Below are positions 1 through 11,939 of a DNA stretch of 64,000 nucleotides, one piece after another; the first letter of the stretch is position 1; each line of letters starts with the position of its first letter. The stretch covers positions 72,480,001-72,544,000 of the forward strand of contig JAZBRS010000075.1 of the NCBI GenBank assembly GCA_037176725.1, in the 5' to 3' direction. Source of the stretch: Posidonia oceanica (lineage: Eukaryota > Streptophyta > Magnoliopsida > Alismatales > Posidoniaceae). The notes beneath the pieces are model-generated. The model made no database searches, was not told the DNA's origin, and saw only the letters and a list, made by a program, of their open reading frames with translations. Both the position numbers and the translations under genes were made by a program.

Positions 1-1276
1 GGACCATCCTGGTGGAGCGGACTTCCATGCTGACCAAGGTTACCTCTGATCAGGCCTTAGATCTCCAAGGTAAGTCCTTTTGAACCCCTGCACAACACCT
101 TAGTCGCATATCACTCGCATTACATGCATTGTTTTCGTTCCGCGTTTTCCATGCATGTAGATTAGGACTTCCTCTTCTTGTCTATCAACTCCACTTTCTC
201 TTTTCGCGTACTCTTAGTGTCTTTGGGTTGAGTTTTCCTTGGATTCACTACTGATTGTGGCCTTCTTCCCCCTTTTCCACGATCCGATTGCACCGCGAGC
301 TTTGAGCAGCGTGCAAGACACATCGTGGGACAGTTTAGTGGGAAACAGTCACAGAATAGTGGTGATCCCTCTACTTGCTTTCTTTCTCCCTTTACAGGTC
401 TTCACACCTGCATTGTGTGGTCCTTAAGTGGTGTTTGTCTTCATGTTTACATCGCTTGCCTCTCTTTACTTGTTTGATTCCTCCCTTTGCGTATTTTCGC
501 ATCGTTTTGCGCGCCCGTATCTGTTTTGTTTTGCTTTTTGCACCGTTTCGCGTGTCTACTTTGTTTCTTACACCGTTTTGCGTGTCTGCTTTGTTTTTTT
601 CACATCGTTTTGCGCGCCCGTATCTGTTTGCTTTGCTTTTTGCACCGTTTTGCGTGTCTGCTTTGTTTCTAGCACCGTTTTGCGTACCTGCTTTGTTTCT
701 TGCACCGGTTTGCGTACCGACTTCTGTTTCTCACACCATTTTGCATGTTTGCTATTGTTTTCTCTTGCATGTCGCCCACATTGCCTGGTTTTACCGATGT
801 TTTGTTTTATCGCCTGCATTTGCATTTAGGGCAGTGATGCTTACTGCCTGGAGTTCTCACAGACTAGGGTTCGCCCGGTTCGGAACACAGACAGCGTTGC
901 TGAGCGCTTAGATAGCACGTTTAATTCCTTGCACGTATTCCATCACTTAGAGCACACCTATGAGCATCTAATTAGGCATTCATGGCACTTAGGCATTCAA
1001 AGTATGCATTTCCCTGCGTATGCGAACGTAAGCCTAAAAAGACCGATTCTTAGGCGTGTCGGGGGTGCCTAGCACCTTCCCCACACGTAACAGGAGTCCT
1101 TGCTATTTCTCTTGGCCTGCAATGACCATATTGCCCTTATCCTAAGCATGAGTCACATCATTTGCATCATTTGCATCTCATTCCATTTGCATTGTATCGC
1201 ATTGCATCTTTTGTTTGGTTTTGCATGTTTATTCACGTATTTCCCCGATTTTCCTTGTCTCCCAACTTTATAGACA
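1..1276 (+). mobile_element. Ty3/gypsy LTR remnant (Tat/Ogre-like)
   Basis: No gene is recognised here. The stretch near 1050-1100 (gtgcctagcaccttcccc) and the GGTGGCGACTCT at 1278-1289 are phrases that recur at the end of LTRs and the start of the internal region of plant Tat/Ogre-lineage gypsy elements. The LTR would end in CA at 1276, three bases before a tRNA-Arg-like primer-binding site. The left end lies outside the window or is lost, and no gag or pol follows, so this is a truncated or solo remnant. The lineage is judged from remembered motifs, not from an alignment. Confidence 0.45.
497..748 (+). repeat. Minisatellite-like array within the LTR remnant
   Basis: Degenerate units of about 28-30 bases share the core CACCGTTTTGCGTGTCTGCT followed by TTGTTTCT. 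A longer unit beginning ATCGTTTTGCGCGCCCGTAT appears twice, near 500 and near 605, which suggests a higher-order duplication of about 104 bases. Several open frames cross this stretch but are repeat artefacts rich in Cys, Phe and Leu. Confidence 0.7.
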
Positions 1277-1279
1277 CGG

Positions 1280-1294
1280 TGGCGACTCTGATTT
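1280..1294 (+). other. Putative retroelement primer-binding site
   Basis: TGGCGACTCTGATTT follows the LTR end at 1276 after three bases. TGGCGACTC-type sites, complementary to the 3' end of a tRNA-Arg, are typical of the Ogre/Tat gypsy group. It supports the reading of 1-1276 as an LTR in plus orientation. Confidence 0.4.
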
Positions 1295-2844
1295 GTCTTA
1301 TCTTCTTCTTTTCTTTCCTTTTTCCCCTTTTTAAGTGTTTTCAAGTTATGTCTTCCTTCTCGGACACAGCCGCTAATAGTGAACCTGATTCTGATCGGTG
1401 CACGCGAGCTTTGGCAGTGTGCATGAACGATCTGAACACCGGGATTACTACAGAGTGATACTCGTAAGATTTAGTCTAATCTATAATCAAGATAACCATT
1501 TATTTGTTTTAGGAACTACTTAAATTATGAATATACTCCATATTGATGGGGTACAATAGGAATCATGCTCTCAATGTTTAGCCCAACATAATTAAGAAAA
1601 TTACTTTACATTGTTAACACAAGTATTCTTGTAAAACAACTTGGGGACAAGTGGAAACATTGGGTTTTAATTATTTGTTTGTCAAGATCTCTTTATGTTG
1701 GTGATGTTTCTGCTTGTAGAAGTCTTTTACGATTCTCTTAGATATCAAATATTTGTGTATTTAACCTCATTTATAGATGACGACAACAATGTCCCGATGT
1801 TTTTATGGCCCATTAATTCGACACTTTTACTCACTGTTCATTTCCATTTTGGGTCGTTCACTATGACATTTTTCTTAATCTTCTGTACTCGTCGTCATCA
1901 GATGTATCCGTTCACATAAAAAATCTAGAAGAAAATATTTGGAGTTACTATTTTAGGAGAGCATGTAGTTCAAATGAAAGCGAAGAGCTTATGTTGGTTT
2001 GAAAATGATGGTGCAATTATGGACAAATAATGTGTTTTAAACTTAAAACTGTTCTGCTGGAGTACATGTAAAAACTGTCATGCTGAAGTCCATGTAAAAT
2101 ATGTTTTGCTGGAGTACATGTTGCCCCATTTATTTACTGTATGTACCTTTTTTGCATTCTTCTGAAACACTTTTCATTTGTATTGGTCTCATGATTTTTG
2201 TTGCTTTACATTAATCAACCAAATTTGTATATTCAATTCATTCTATTTTTAGTAGTATATATGCTGGTTATTCTACACATCATTAGAAATTTGGACTAAT
2301 ATCTAGTTGAACTTGTTTCAGTTGGATATGTTAAAATGAGATACCCCTCTCCTTTTGCAAGTGTAGATTTTTGTTCTTTTTCAGTTTTGATATTTACCCC
2401 TGCAATATATGGTTAAAGTGCTGTGCGAAACCGTTGATTTTAAGATGAAATTGATTGTGATTTCGTAGGCAAATATATTAGGCAAGGTAACTGATATTGT
2501 AGTACTGGGAGATAGTGCCTCATAGGGTCTGAACTCTGAACGGGAGCAACTTTGACTTGTAAACTTTTTGTGAGAGGTCACTGCAACCATGGCACAAAAT
2601 CACTGAATTAGGCTTCGAGGTTTTGCAAAATCTAGTCCTTGGGGTTGGGTTAAGTTGAAAAGAAGGATACAGCCTATCATGAGTTGCTCTTTTGTCTGGA
2701 TATGTAAGCCTGAATTTATTTTCTTGACCTGGCCTTGCTCTTGGTATGGGGGTAATGGATATACAGATGTTGAGTAAAATACTTTTACTCTCTGCATAAA
2801 TTGTAGAATAATATTAATAATGATATAAAATCTATTACGGTTAA
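1295..2844. other. Intergenic, no gene recognised
   Basis: AT-rich sequence with no coding signal I can support. A short direct repeat (gctggagtacatgt, with a variant between) occurs at about 2057-2120. The interval ends at the target-site duplication of the copia element. Confidence 0.5.
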
Positions 2845-3230
2845 TGTTAGGAAAAAGAGACCTAAAGGAGAAGCGAGGAAGAATAAAAACAAGTACACAT
2901 AGAAAACAATGATTTATGTGATTCGGTAAATTACCTACATCCACGATCGTACTAGGATTCTTTCTTTTCTTTTCTCTCAAGTATACATGTTACATAAGAC
3001 TATCCCCCCTTTATATAGAAGAGATCTAACAATCCATGTGGAGGGAAAATCAACAGCCATAACACATTCTCCATGTGCTCCATGTGAAAGGAAACTCAAC
3101 CGTTATGACACATTCTCCCTATGCTCCATGTGGAGGGAAACTCAACAGTCATGTCATATTCTCTATGTGCTCAATGTAGAGGGAAACTCAACAGTCATGA
3201 CACATCCTATCAGGCTCCACATACCCAACA
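2845..3230 (-). repeat. 3' LTR of copia element 1
   Basis: 386 bp, bounded by TG and CA. It contains about four units of a roughly 45-bp repeat (ctccatgtggagggaaactc and flanking bases, about 3030-3210). The 5' LTR has about three, which accounts for most of the 45-bp length difference. On the minus strand a purine-rich tract (aagtgagagat) precedes it, as expected of a polypurine tract. Confidence 0.93.
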
Positions 3231-3484
3231 ATCTCTCACTTGGAGACTGGTCTTCTAATCAATGAAGCTCTTCTGTAATATTTCTTCTTATGTCCTAAGT
3301 GATGTCCCTAGTGCGACGCCTCCTCTTTTCAAGTATCCTGGAGGCCAACTAAGGCCATATATAGCCTCAGTTTCTAAGTGTTTACATCCTTGGTCAACAT
3401 GTCTGATGGATTCTCTGCACCAAGTATCTTCTTCAATGTCAAGGTCCCATCCTCAATCAACCCACAAATGTGATGATATCTCAA

Positions 3485-6400
3485 CTAGATGTGCTTGGTC
3501 CTAGCATGGAAGATTGGATTATTTGCAAGATGAATGGCACACTGACTATTACTGAAAAGTGTACTACTGTCTTGCTTCTTTGCCAACTCCTTCAGAAAGT
3601 TCTTCAACCAAATCATCTCTTTGGTAGTTTTTGATATTGCCATATAATCTGCTTCAATGGTTGAGAGAGAAACACTCTTCTGTAGTCTCGACATCCAACT
3701 GACTGTTGTACCTCCTAGGGTAAAGACAAAACATGTGGTGCTCTTTCTTCCATCCAAATCACCACCCAAATCTGCATCACAAAAGCCCAGTAAAATCACA
3801 TCGCTCTTTCTGAACCAGAGTCCTACACTTGAGGAGACTTTCAAATATCGTAAGAGCCACTTTACTGCTTTCCAATGCTCTTTTCCTGGATCTGACATGA
3901 ATCTACTCACAACTCCCACTACATGAGCTATGTCAGGTCTAGTACACACCATAGCGATCGCGTACATCACGCTTCCAACTGTAGAAGCATATGGTATTTT
4001 GGACATGTACTTCCGATTTTCTTTTGTCTTTGGTGATTGCTCCATAGAAAGTTTGAATTGGGTTCCCAAGAGAGTGTCTCTGGGCTTTGCATCATTGAGA
4101 TTAAACCTGCTTAGCACCTTCTCAATGTACTTCTCTTGGGATAACACTAAAGTTCCTTCAGATTTGTCTCGAATGATTCTCATTCCAAGAATCTACTTTG
4201 CTTCACCCAAGTCCTTCATGTCAAATTCTTTTGACATCTCGCACTTCAACTTGTTGATCTCCCTCATGTTGGATCCTGCAACAAGCATATCATCCACATA
4301 CAGTAGCAAGATAATATAGCAATCATCAAAATTCTTAAAATAGCAGCAAAAGTCTATTTCACATCTTGTGAAACCAATGTCACATATGAAGCTATCAAAT
4401 TTCTTGTACCACTGTCTGGGAGTTTGCTTCAAACCATAAATACTCTTCTGCAATTTACATACAAGTTTTTCTTTACCAGGAACTTTGAAGCCTCCAACTT
4501 GTTGCATGTAGATATCCTCTTCCAAGTCTCCATGCAAAAAGACTGTCTTCACATCTAGCTGTTCTAGATGCAAGCTTTCTGCAACAACAATACTGAGTAC
4601 CAATCTAATTGTGGTCATCTTGACTACTGGAGAGAATACTTCTGTGTAGTCAATGCTCTTAATTGTTGAAAGCCCTTCACGACCAGTCTGGCCTCGTATC
4701 TTTTGGAGCCATCAGGTTCTTCTTTAATTCGGTACACCCATTTGTTCTGTAAGGCTTTCATTCCTTCTGGTAGGTGAGTCAGCACCCATGTTCTGATCTT
4801 CTCTAGGGAGTTCATCTCATCTTTCATGGCTAACTCCCACTTGACAGAATCTTATGTTTGTACTACTTCATCGTAGTACTCTGGCTCTCCACCATCTGTC
4901 AACAGCAAATAATGTAATGATGGTGAGAAACGTTGTGTAAGTCTGGATACTCTCGTAGATCTTCTCACATGTGATATAAGAATAGATGGTTCAGGATGTT
5001 CTTCATTGTTTTCTGGATTCTCTTGAACTCTTCCAACAATATCATCTTTGTTGATATCCTTTAACACAGCCTTGTCATGTATCTATGGTTATTTCCCTGC
5101 ATGGTCAGATTCTACTGCATGTCTATCTTTGTAGAGCATAGTTTCATCAAATGTAGCATCCTTATATCTTATGATTTTTCTATTTTGATCATCCCAAAAA
5201 CGATAGCCAAAATAATCAGAACCATAACAATAGGTAGCATTTTCTAACCTTTGCATCCAACTTATCTCTAGCATCAGGATCTATGTGTACATAGGAAACA
5301 TAGCCAAAAACTTTCAAATGCGAGAAATTTATCTCCTTTCCAGTCCATTCCTATTCAGGGATCGTATATCCCAAAGGAACTGAAGGTCCTTAATTGATCA
5401 GATACGCTGCTATATTGATTGCATTTACCCAGAAGGTTTTTTGAAAAATCTGCATGCAACCTCATGCTTCTTGCTCTTTCATTCAAGTTCCTGTTCATTC
5501 TTTCAGCAACACCATTCTGCTCTAGTCTACCAGGGATTGTTCTGATCATTCGAATTCCATGCCCTACACAGAAATCTTTGAACTTCTGATTGTCATATTC
5601 TCCACCATTGTCAGACCTCAGACTCTTCACTTTCTGACCAATTTGATTTTCCACCTCAAATTTCCACCTTTTAAAAATAGCAAACACATCAGATTTATTT
5701 TTCAAAAAATAAACCCATACCTTTCTGGTGGAGCCATCAATGAATGTGACATAATAGCGTGAGCCTCCAAGGGATTTTACAGGAGCCTAACTCCAGCTTT
5801 TCTGCCTTTGACGTTCTTATAGACTTTGAGAAACTGATTCTCTTCTGTTTGCCATAAATGCAGTCTTCACAAAGGCCTACATCTACTGATTTCAGATTTG
5901 GTATTTTTCCTTTTAACGCCAATAGCTTCATTCCATTTTCACTCATGTGCCCAAACCTCCTATGCCATAGTTTTGAGTCAACTAAACAGTCAGCAACTGC
6001 ACTAGTGTCCTTCTGTTCTGGTGTCAAGTACAAAATTCCTACCTTCTTGCCTCGTGCCACAACCATAGCACCCTTGACTACTTTCCATTGTCCTCCTTCG
6101 AATACTATTGTGTATCCTTCATCATCAATCTGACCCATGGAGATCAAGTTCCTCTTAAGATCTGGAACATGTCTGACTTCTTGCAATTTCCATAATCCAT
6201 TATCAGTCCTTGTGTGAACTTCACCCTTGCCCACGATATCCAAACAATTATCATCAGTAAGATAGAGTTTTGCATTTTCTATTACAACATAGTTATGTAG
6301 CAAATCCCGACGGTTGGTAGAGCGAAACGCCACACCCGAGTCCATAATCCACGACTCAATAGAACTATCAACACAACAACTAGGGCATCAACAATGTCTT

Positions 6401-7196
6401 CACTAGTTGAGTTTGCAGAATCATCATCCTTTGACCGATTCTTCTTCTTTTTCTTCAATGTCTTGCACTAACTACTGAAGTGATCCTTCTTCTCGCAGTT
6501 CCAGCAAACGATGTCTTTGCCATTCTTGCCCTTCCCCTTCGACTTAGATCTGCCATGGATTTGATTCTGACTGCGGTATTGACTCCTCCCTCTGCTTTCT
6601 ATGCTTAAAGTAGATCCTGAAGATTCTCCGCATTCCTTCCTGCGAATGTCTTCGCTCAGAATCAGATCTCGGATGTCATTCAACTTCAATTTTGCATTAC
6701 CTAACGAACTGCTAACCCCAGTCACCATTGCAAACCAGCTTTCTGGTAGTGATGATAACAAAATCAGTGCCCTGACCTCATCATCGAACGTGATCTCCAC
6801 TGAACTCAATTGAGTTATGATCACGTTGAATTCGTTGATGTGATCTGCAACGTACCCTCCTTCTGACATCTTAAGATTAAATAAACGACGCATCAAATGT
6901 ACCTTATTCGAGGCCGATGGCTTCTCGTACATATCTGACAATACCTTCATCAGGTCTGCTGTGGTCTTTTCTTTGACGATGTTGAACGCCACGTTCCTTG
7001 CCAGTGTCAATCTGACCACACCAAGTGCCTGGCGATCTAACAGATCCCAAACCTCCTGTTCCATCGTTTCTGGCTTCTTCCTCAATAGCGGTTCGTACAA
7101 CTTCTTCTGGTAAAGATAGTATTCTATCTACATCTTCCAAAAATCGAAGTCTTTGCCATCGAACTTTTCGATTCTGACCTTGCCGTCTTTTGTCAT
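3485..7196 (-). pseudogene. copia gag-pol polyprotein, broken (element 1)
   Basis: The frame opens with ATG at 7194-7196 (MTKDGKVRIEKF...). A TAG in place of a probable Gln codon interrupts it near codon 23. Gag continues to a zinc knuckle (CWNC...DHF, about 6480-6520) closed by another TAG where Gln is expected before the last Cys. The protease motif DSG lies near 6340. The pre-integrase HRRFGH and C-x2-C lie near 5870-5960. Integrase core blocks (SLRSDNGGEYDN, NGVAERMNR) lie at 5490-5640. Reverse transcriptase has YVDDM near 4290. RNase H has SLSTIEADYMA near 3650. At least five separate open segments remain, so no intact polyprotein can be made. Confidence 0.93.
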
Positions 7197-7224
7197 CGCT
7201 CCAACTATTCCTCTTGAACCAAGT

Positions 7225-7236
7225 GCTCTGATATCA
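7225..7236 (-). other. Primer-binding site of copia element 1
   Basis: On the minus strand TGATATCAGAGC starts two bases inside the 5' LTR. It differs at one position from TGGTATCAGAGC, the usual complement of initiator tRNA-Met used by plant copia elements. Confidence 0.8.
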
Positions 7237-7238
7237 GT

Positions 7239-7579
7239 TGTTAGGAAAAAAGAAATCTCTACAGGATCTAGAAGAGAAGAGAGGAAGAATAAAAACAAGC
7301 ACACACAGAAAACAGGAATTTACGTGATTCGGCAAATCTACATCCACGACCGCACTAGGATTCTATCTTTTCTTTTCTCTCAAGAATACATATTACATAA
7401 GACTATCCCCCTATTTATATAGAAGAGATCCAACAATCTATGTGAAGGAAAAATTAACAGCCACGACACATTCTCCATGTGGTCAATATGGAGGGAAACT
7501 CAACAATCATGACACATTCTCCATGTGGAGGGAAACCCAACAATCATAACACATCCTATCAGGCTCCACATACTCAACA
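7239..7579 (-). repeat. 5' LTR of copia element 1
   Basis: 341 bp, TGTTAGGA to ACTCAACA on the plus strand. It aligns along its length with the 3' LTR but with many substitutions and one repeat unit fewer, which points to an old insertion. Confidence 0.93.
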
Positions 7580-7584
7580 GTTAA

Positions 7585-8540
7585 TTCTTTTCAAATTATG
7601 GTCAAAAGAAGAATATATGTTCTTGTTTACTTAATGTGTAATCTATTCTTCCATTTATTTTCATTTGCTTTCAATCTTACTATCTGGTTCGGCTTTTCTT
7701 ATCTCTGTTCATGGCATTAGCTATGGACATTGATCTTCCATTGTTTTTCTCTCATTTTCTCTAAAGCCACTTTATAATTTGAGAGCTTTTCTTGGCAGTC
7801 GGGAGGCTGCTTTTGACCCTCTATCGAAGACGTGGATGGTGCGTCAGCTGCATCTCTTTTGCCATTGCTGGACAGTAGTATTTCTCCTATAAGAAAAAAA
7901 AACTGTTAGTCCAATAACATAATTTTTCTTCTGAGGGCGGCTTCCCGAGACTTCTTGCACTTTGTTTGATTTCATGATATGCGTTGGGGGCATCCCAGAC
8001 AAGAAATGTTAAAATTACTGAAATGTGAGGTTTCCAAACAAAATATGAAATTTCACATTATGTTTGATATACGGTTTGTTTAACTTTCATGAGCAGTACT
8101 ATGATGATCTCTTGAAGCTCAGAATCAAATGCCTTCTCCCCTTAAGTTGCTTAGATGGGGAATGTTAGACCTGTTGCCTGTTGGGCTTGGAGCCTGTGAC
8201 TCGGTTTCTGGTTTGCATTGTTGTAGATTTTAGTTATTTTTACATCTTGTGGAAAGTGCACAACACCTATTATCATACGTACAGCGAAAGAAGTAAATCT
8301 GGTAAAACAATCATTCATTTGATATTATCTGTTAAAGAAGGGGCCAGTCTACACTTTGAAATGGTAAGAGGAAAAATCACAAAATTTCACCACATTTGTT
8401 AGGGATTTGTGAGGAAGAGAAAATGAGTCTATGATGGTAATCATATATTGATTGTGTTCTACTTACAAGGGCTACGTCGGGCAAAAACTATTCTATGGCA
8501 AAAACGAGATCTCAATTTGTAAGTGTGGTGTAAAGAATAG
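7585..8540. other. Intergenic, 3' side of the F-box gene
   Basis: No coding region is recognised. The part nearest 8540 probably holds the 3' UTR of the minus-strand F-box gene. I could not fix a polyadenylation site. Confidence 0.4.
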
Positions 8541-11354
8541 CTATAGGAGCTGCTGAGATATCCTTATGGAGACGATGTCCCCGTCCTCTCCAGCTCTCAT
8601 CACCTGGAGCTTCACATTAACACCTGTGGATGGTGATATAAACAGGAAATTAGCGAAAAGATCTTTTATATTGCGGACCACTGATACGAAATGGGTTTCC
8701 AAAATAATAAAACCTTCATTGGGTTGGAGATTGGTGTTCACAGCAACAGCGTGGAGACCTATTCTTGCCTTGGGCTGCCAATCATTGGGCTGTCCCACCC
8801 AAGACTTGATGTCCATAACCTCTGCAGGTGCCCAGTTGCTCTCAAGCTCAGAATAGATGAGAATTTACCTTTTAAAAAATCTAGAGAATTCTGATTCTGG
8901 AAGTACCTGTTAATATCAACTAGCTACATAAATGTGGTAATTTTAAAAGAATTACTGCTATGTAAGTGTAGTAGGAATCCCAAGGCCGTTTGATTGGTTA
9001 TTTTGGTTTTTTGAATAATCTAAACAGTAAGTAATACTACATGGGTATTTTAAAATGGAAAAATCATGCTTGGCAAATCCATTTATTTGATTTTTTTTTT
9101 GATATAGCTATGGGTACACTTGATTTTCTTAACTTTTTCTTTCTTGTTGATTTACCTTTTTACCCCCTAGCAATTTGATCTGAAGGGTAATGCTGTCATT
9201 TGAATAAAATGATGTGAAAAAAACCAACCCATGTGAGTTTATTTCAGCCGTTAAAATGAAAGCCTCGGTTTATGTACATACCTATGAAAAAAAACCAAAG
9301 CCGTTTGTTAAATAAATTCATGATTTAATTTAATAAAATATAGTTTGGTGGTTTAAAAACAGGCCCCCAGTCATAATCGTTGGATTTCCATTATCCGTGT
9401 TCTTGTTTCTTGTAGTACCACATTTTGTTTCGGAATTACGAAATTGGATCTTCGTTGTTAGTTACCGGCAGTACATACGGATTTGACGTACTTGACATCA
9501 AAAAGAGCACCGGATGCGGCACTGGCATGCTCCTGCACCCGATGGGTTCCAAGCTCCTCGTAATCCCATTTTCCGCTTTTGAATTCCTTGTGAAGGAAGA
9601 GCTCCGCATGCCTTGCGTCCAACGTCTGCATTGTTCCTGCAAGAGACAATGGAACAACTGTGTTAATAAATATCTGCCACCAGGATCATCAGCTTCAAAA
9701 TCTTATTCAATCTTAACTCAACCGTCAAAGACTCATTGACAAGTTTCATAGTCAGGATTCAGCAACAAGGCGCTTCACTTTCGAGTTTTTGCTACCTTCG
9801 CATGTGTTGAGATTACACACTGGGCAACGAACGAGCTGAAGATCTGGGGCAATCCAACAATACAGATTCAAGTCGTTGATTGAAATACCAATTGATAGAA
9901 GAGAAGAGAAATCAGAAATGAAATACAATTACTAATTCTGTTGCATTACCTGCAATCCAGATTCCTGTTTTGACGTTGGCCAACATGCAGGTTCCAGAAG
10001 CCTGAATTGCCTTTCCTGGATCTTCGTCTACTCTTGGCAATCTCTTAGGCAGGGTGAGGTGCTCCGTTAGCAAAGCACAAGGTGAGTCGAAAAAGACGGC
10101 CCAATTCGCATCCAATCTACCAAAACATTAATGGCAGCAACACCATTTATAAATATTCAAACCAAATGGAAACAGCAACAGATTCGATTCCACCGTGATG
10201 TAGATTTCAGACTCACCGATGTGTTTCTCTTGCTGGCGGAAGCTGTAGGAGTGAGTACCATCTGCAACAACCAACACACACGTGTCAGTCTCGACGCAAC
10301 AGAAGTGCTGCGGTGGAGTTTGGACAGGTTTTGGTTGGTTTGGTCTTTTTCTTATTACCATGGGCGGAGAAGTATATGTTTCTCCACTTGCACGAGACCT
10401 CGCCTGGTGGTGACGGAACCCGCAGATCACGCAAGGTGGCGTACTTCCACTGACAATCCTCCGTCATCACACGGTGGAACCATTTGTTGACCAACCCAAG
10501 CATCGCCATGCTCCTCCCGTCCAGGAATTTGGCGATCTCGGTCCACGTGTCCTCCTCGTACCTGTTTGTTCCGTTCACGAATTGGTTAGAAACTAGGAAT
10601 TCAGTTGAACACGATACAGCTGCAGCTGCCAACTCAGAAACATGATCATGTCATCGCTACCTTCTGCAGGTGTCATGATCATGAACAGTTGCATAAGACG
10701 TACATGAATTGATGGATCGAGAGGAAAAAAAGCAAGAATTACAACACGGATTTTGTCTTCATTAGCGATCTACAGCATGCGTGATGCCACTAACGCATCT
10801 GAAATTTTCAATCACGTTTCGATTTCTTTGAAGCTTCTAGGCACTGAGCTGATCGAGTCTCAGGGTTAGAGCGATCAAAGAGGGAAAGTAAATAACAAGC
10901 AGTAGTAAGTCCCAAGTCGACTACAATTTTCATCTGAAAACGCTTTGGCGTGAACGATCAGCTTGAAGTAAACGTATCTTCACTAAAATTCAAGAACAAT
11001 TCGCAATGCAGATTCTGAAAACAGTGCAGTGAGATGGGAGATCTCAGTTCTAAATATGTGTTTCAAGGATCGATCTCCACTAAATGGAGCTCAAACCAAA
11101 CTGTTTCAAATACCAGTAGCTGATGAATTTAGATCTGGAACTCGCGAACTGAAATCGAAGTAGCAGAGACAGAAATCTCGATTTCAAAAAGGAAAACAAG
11201 CAGATATCGTAACAATGGACAGCAGAGAAAAATTGGAAGAGAAAAAGAGCCGCGGACGAAGTGGAAAACAGGAATCGGAACACGTAACCACCGGAAAAAT
11301 GGAAAACAACTCCGATCTGGATAAAAACTAACGGGAGCTCTGGGACTCGCCCAT
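8541..11354 (-). CDS. F-box protein gene with a 1-base frameshift
   Basis: Eight exons join with GT-AG introns, all in phase 1: 11333-11354, 10359-10625, 10217-10261, 9950-10116, 9796-9843, 9466-9636, 8714-8821, 8541-8623. The product would be about 303 residues. It starts MGESQSS, then has an F-box near residues 25-70 (YEEDTWTEIAKFLDGRS, LGLVNKWFHRV), then a conserved plant C-terminal region (GIWIA, RCPVCNLNTCEGTMQTLDA, SWVGQPNDWQPKA, ISQQLL). F-box proteins recruit substrates to SCF ubiquitin ligases; the substrate here is unknown. The domain order resembles the Arabidopsis At3g61730-like family, from memory. Exon 4 is 167 bases where the phase of every other exon calls for 168. The frame breaks at about 10098-10103, just after codons for DWMRIG, and stops within 12 codons. 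This is either a pseudogene-making deletion or an assembly error. Confidence 0.82.
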
Positions 11355-11680
11355 TAGAGCGTCCGAGCACAGAGTCGACGGCTGATTGCAGTAGAAAAAC
11401 AAATTTCCATAGATTTCTCGCCGGCTTCCTGTTGCAGTTGAGCGGGAACTAAATCGATTTCGAGGAATTCGAGTCGCACGTCGGAAGAGTGTGAGAGAGA
11501 GCAAGAGGAAGACGAGCTCACCAGGTGAAGGCAGAGCGAGGCGTGAGAAAACTTGAGCCAGGCGATGTGCAGGCCGAGATTGTGCTCCTCCTCCTCTACC
11601 CCGGTCTCTGCATCTCTCTCTCTCTCTCTCTCTTTCTGCTTCAGAGCAATGGTGGAAAGATGTGAGGAAGAGAAGGAAGT
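11355..11680 (-). promoter_or_regulatory. Probable 5' UTR of the F-box gene
   Basis: The sequence between the inferred start codon and the TATA box is purine-rich on the coding strand. It includes an uninterrupted CT run on the plus strand (GA on the coding strand) at 11613-11633, a common feature of plant 5' UTRs and core promoters. An open frame across this region (11328-11801) is low-complexity and not taken as coding. Confidence 0.5.
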
Positions 11681-11704
11681 GAGGAAGAGAAGGAAGCAGA
11701 ACTC

Positions 11705-11712
11705 TATTTATA
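11705..11712 (-). promoter_or_regulatory. TATA box of the F-box gene
   Basis: TATAAATA read on the minus strand, within CTATAAATAG. It is followed by about 350 bases of CT/GA-rich leader before the inferred ATG. Transcription would start near 11675-11680. Confidence 0.6.
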
Positions 11713-11939
11713 GGCGCGGGAAATGGAGCATTTGAACTATTGTCTTTGGAAGTGGCTACAAAAAAGTAGGGGAGAAGGGGACCCGTTAATGCTGAGATCA
11801 AGGACCAGCAATGTCGGTGGACCTCACGTGATTAGAGTTCAGCCTATTATCGTTATTCGTGACACAGGAGTGAGGATAATCACTTTTGTGAATATTACAC
11901 GAGTAGACGTCACGATTTTACAAATGATGATTAATATTG

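Larger units (their letters stand above)
2845..7579 (-). mobile_element. Ty1/copia retrotransposon, TNT1-94-like, degenerate
   Basis: A full-length 4.7-kb element in minus orientation. Two LTRs (2845-3230 and 7239-7579) run from TGTTAGGA to CCAACA or TCAACA on the plus strand and are flanked by a perfect 5-bp target duplication GTTAA (2840-2844 and 7580-7584). A primer-binding site resembling the initiator-tRNA-Met type lies just inside the right LTR. The gene order read on the minus strand is gag, protease, integrase, reverse transcriptase, RNase H, which defines copia. The coding region is broken by many stops, so the element is not autonomous. A related solo LTR lies in GLT1 intron 17. Confidence 0.95.

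Noticed and set aside
375..911. A 178-codon open frame rich in Cys, Phe and Leu
   Set aside because: It is a by-product of the minisatellite in the LTR remnant; overlapping frames are equally open.
10215..10220. Alternative donor four bases downstream of F-box exon 3 that would bypass the frameshift
   Set aside because: It would use GTCTGA in place of the near-consensus GTGAGT and would replace the conserved DWMRIG with an unrelated stretch. It is kept only as a refuting possibility.
11328..11801. A 157-codon minus-strand open frame upstream of the F-box gene
   Set aside because: It crosses the TATA box and the CT microsatellite, is low-complexity, and is better explained as promoter and 5' UTR. 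Only the last codons, in a different role, form the short first exon.
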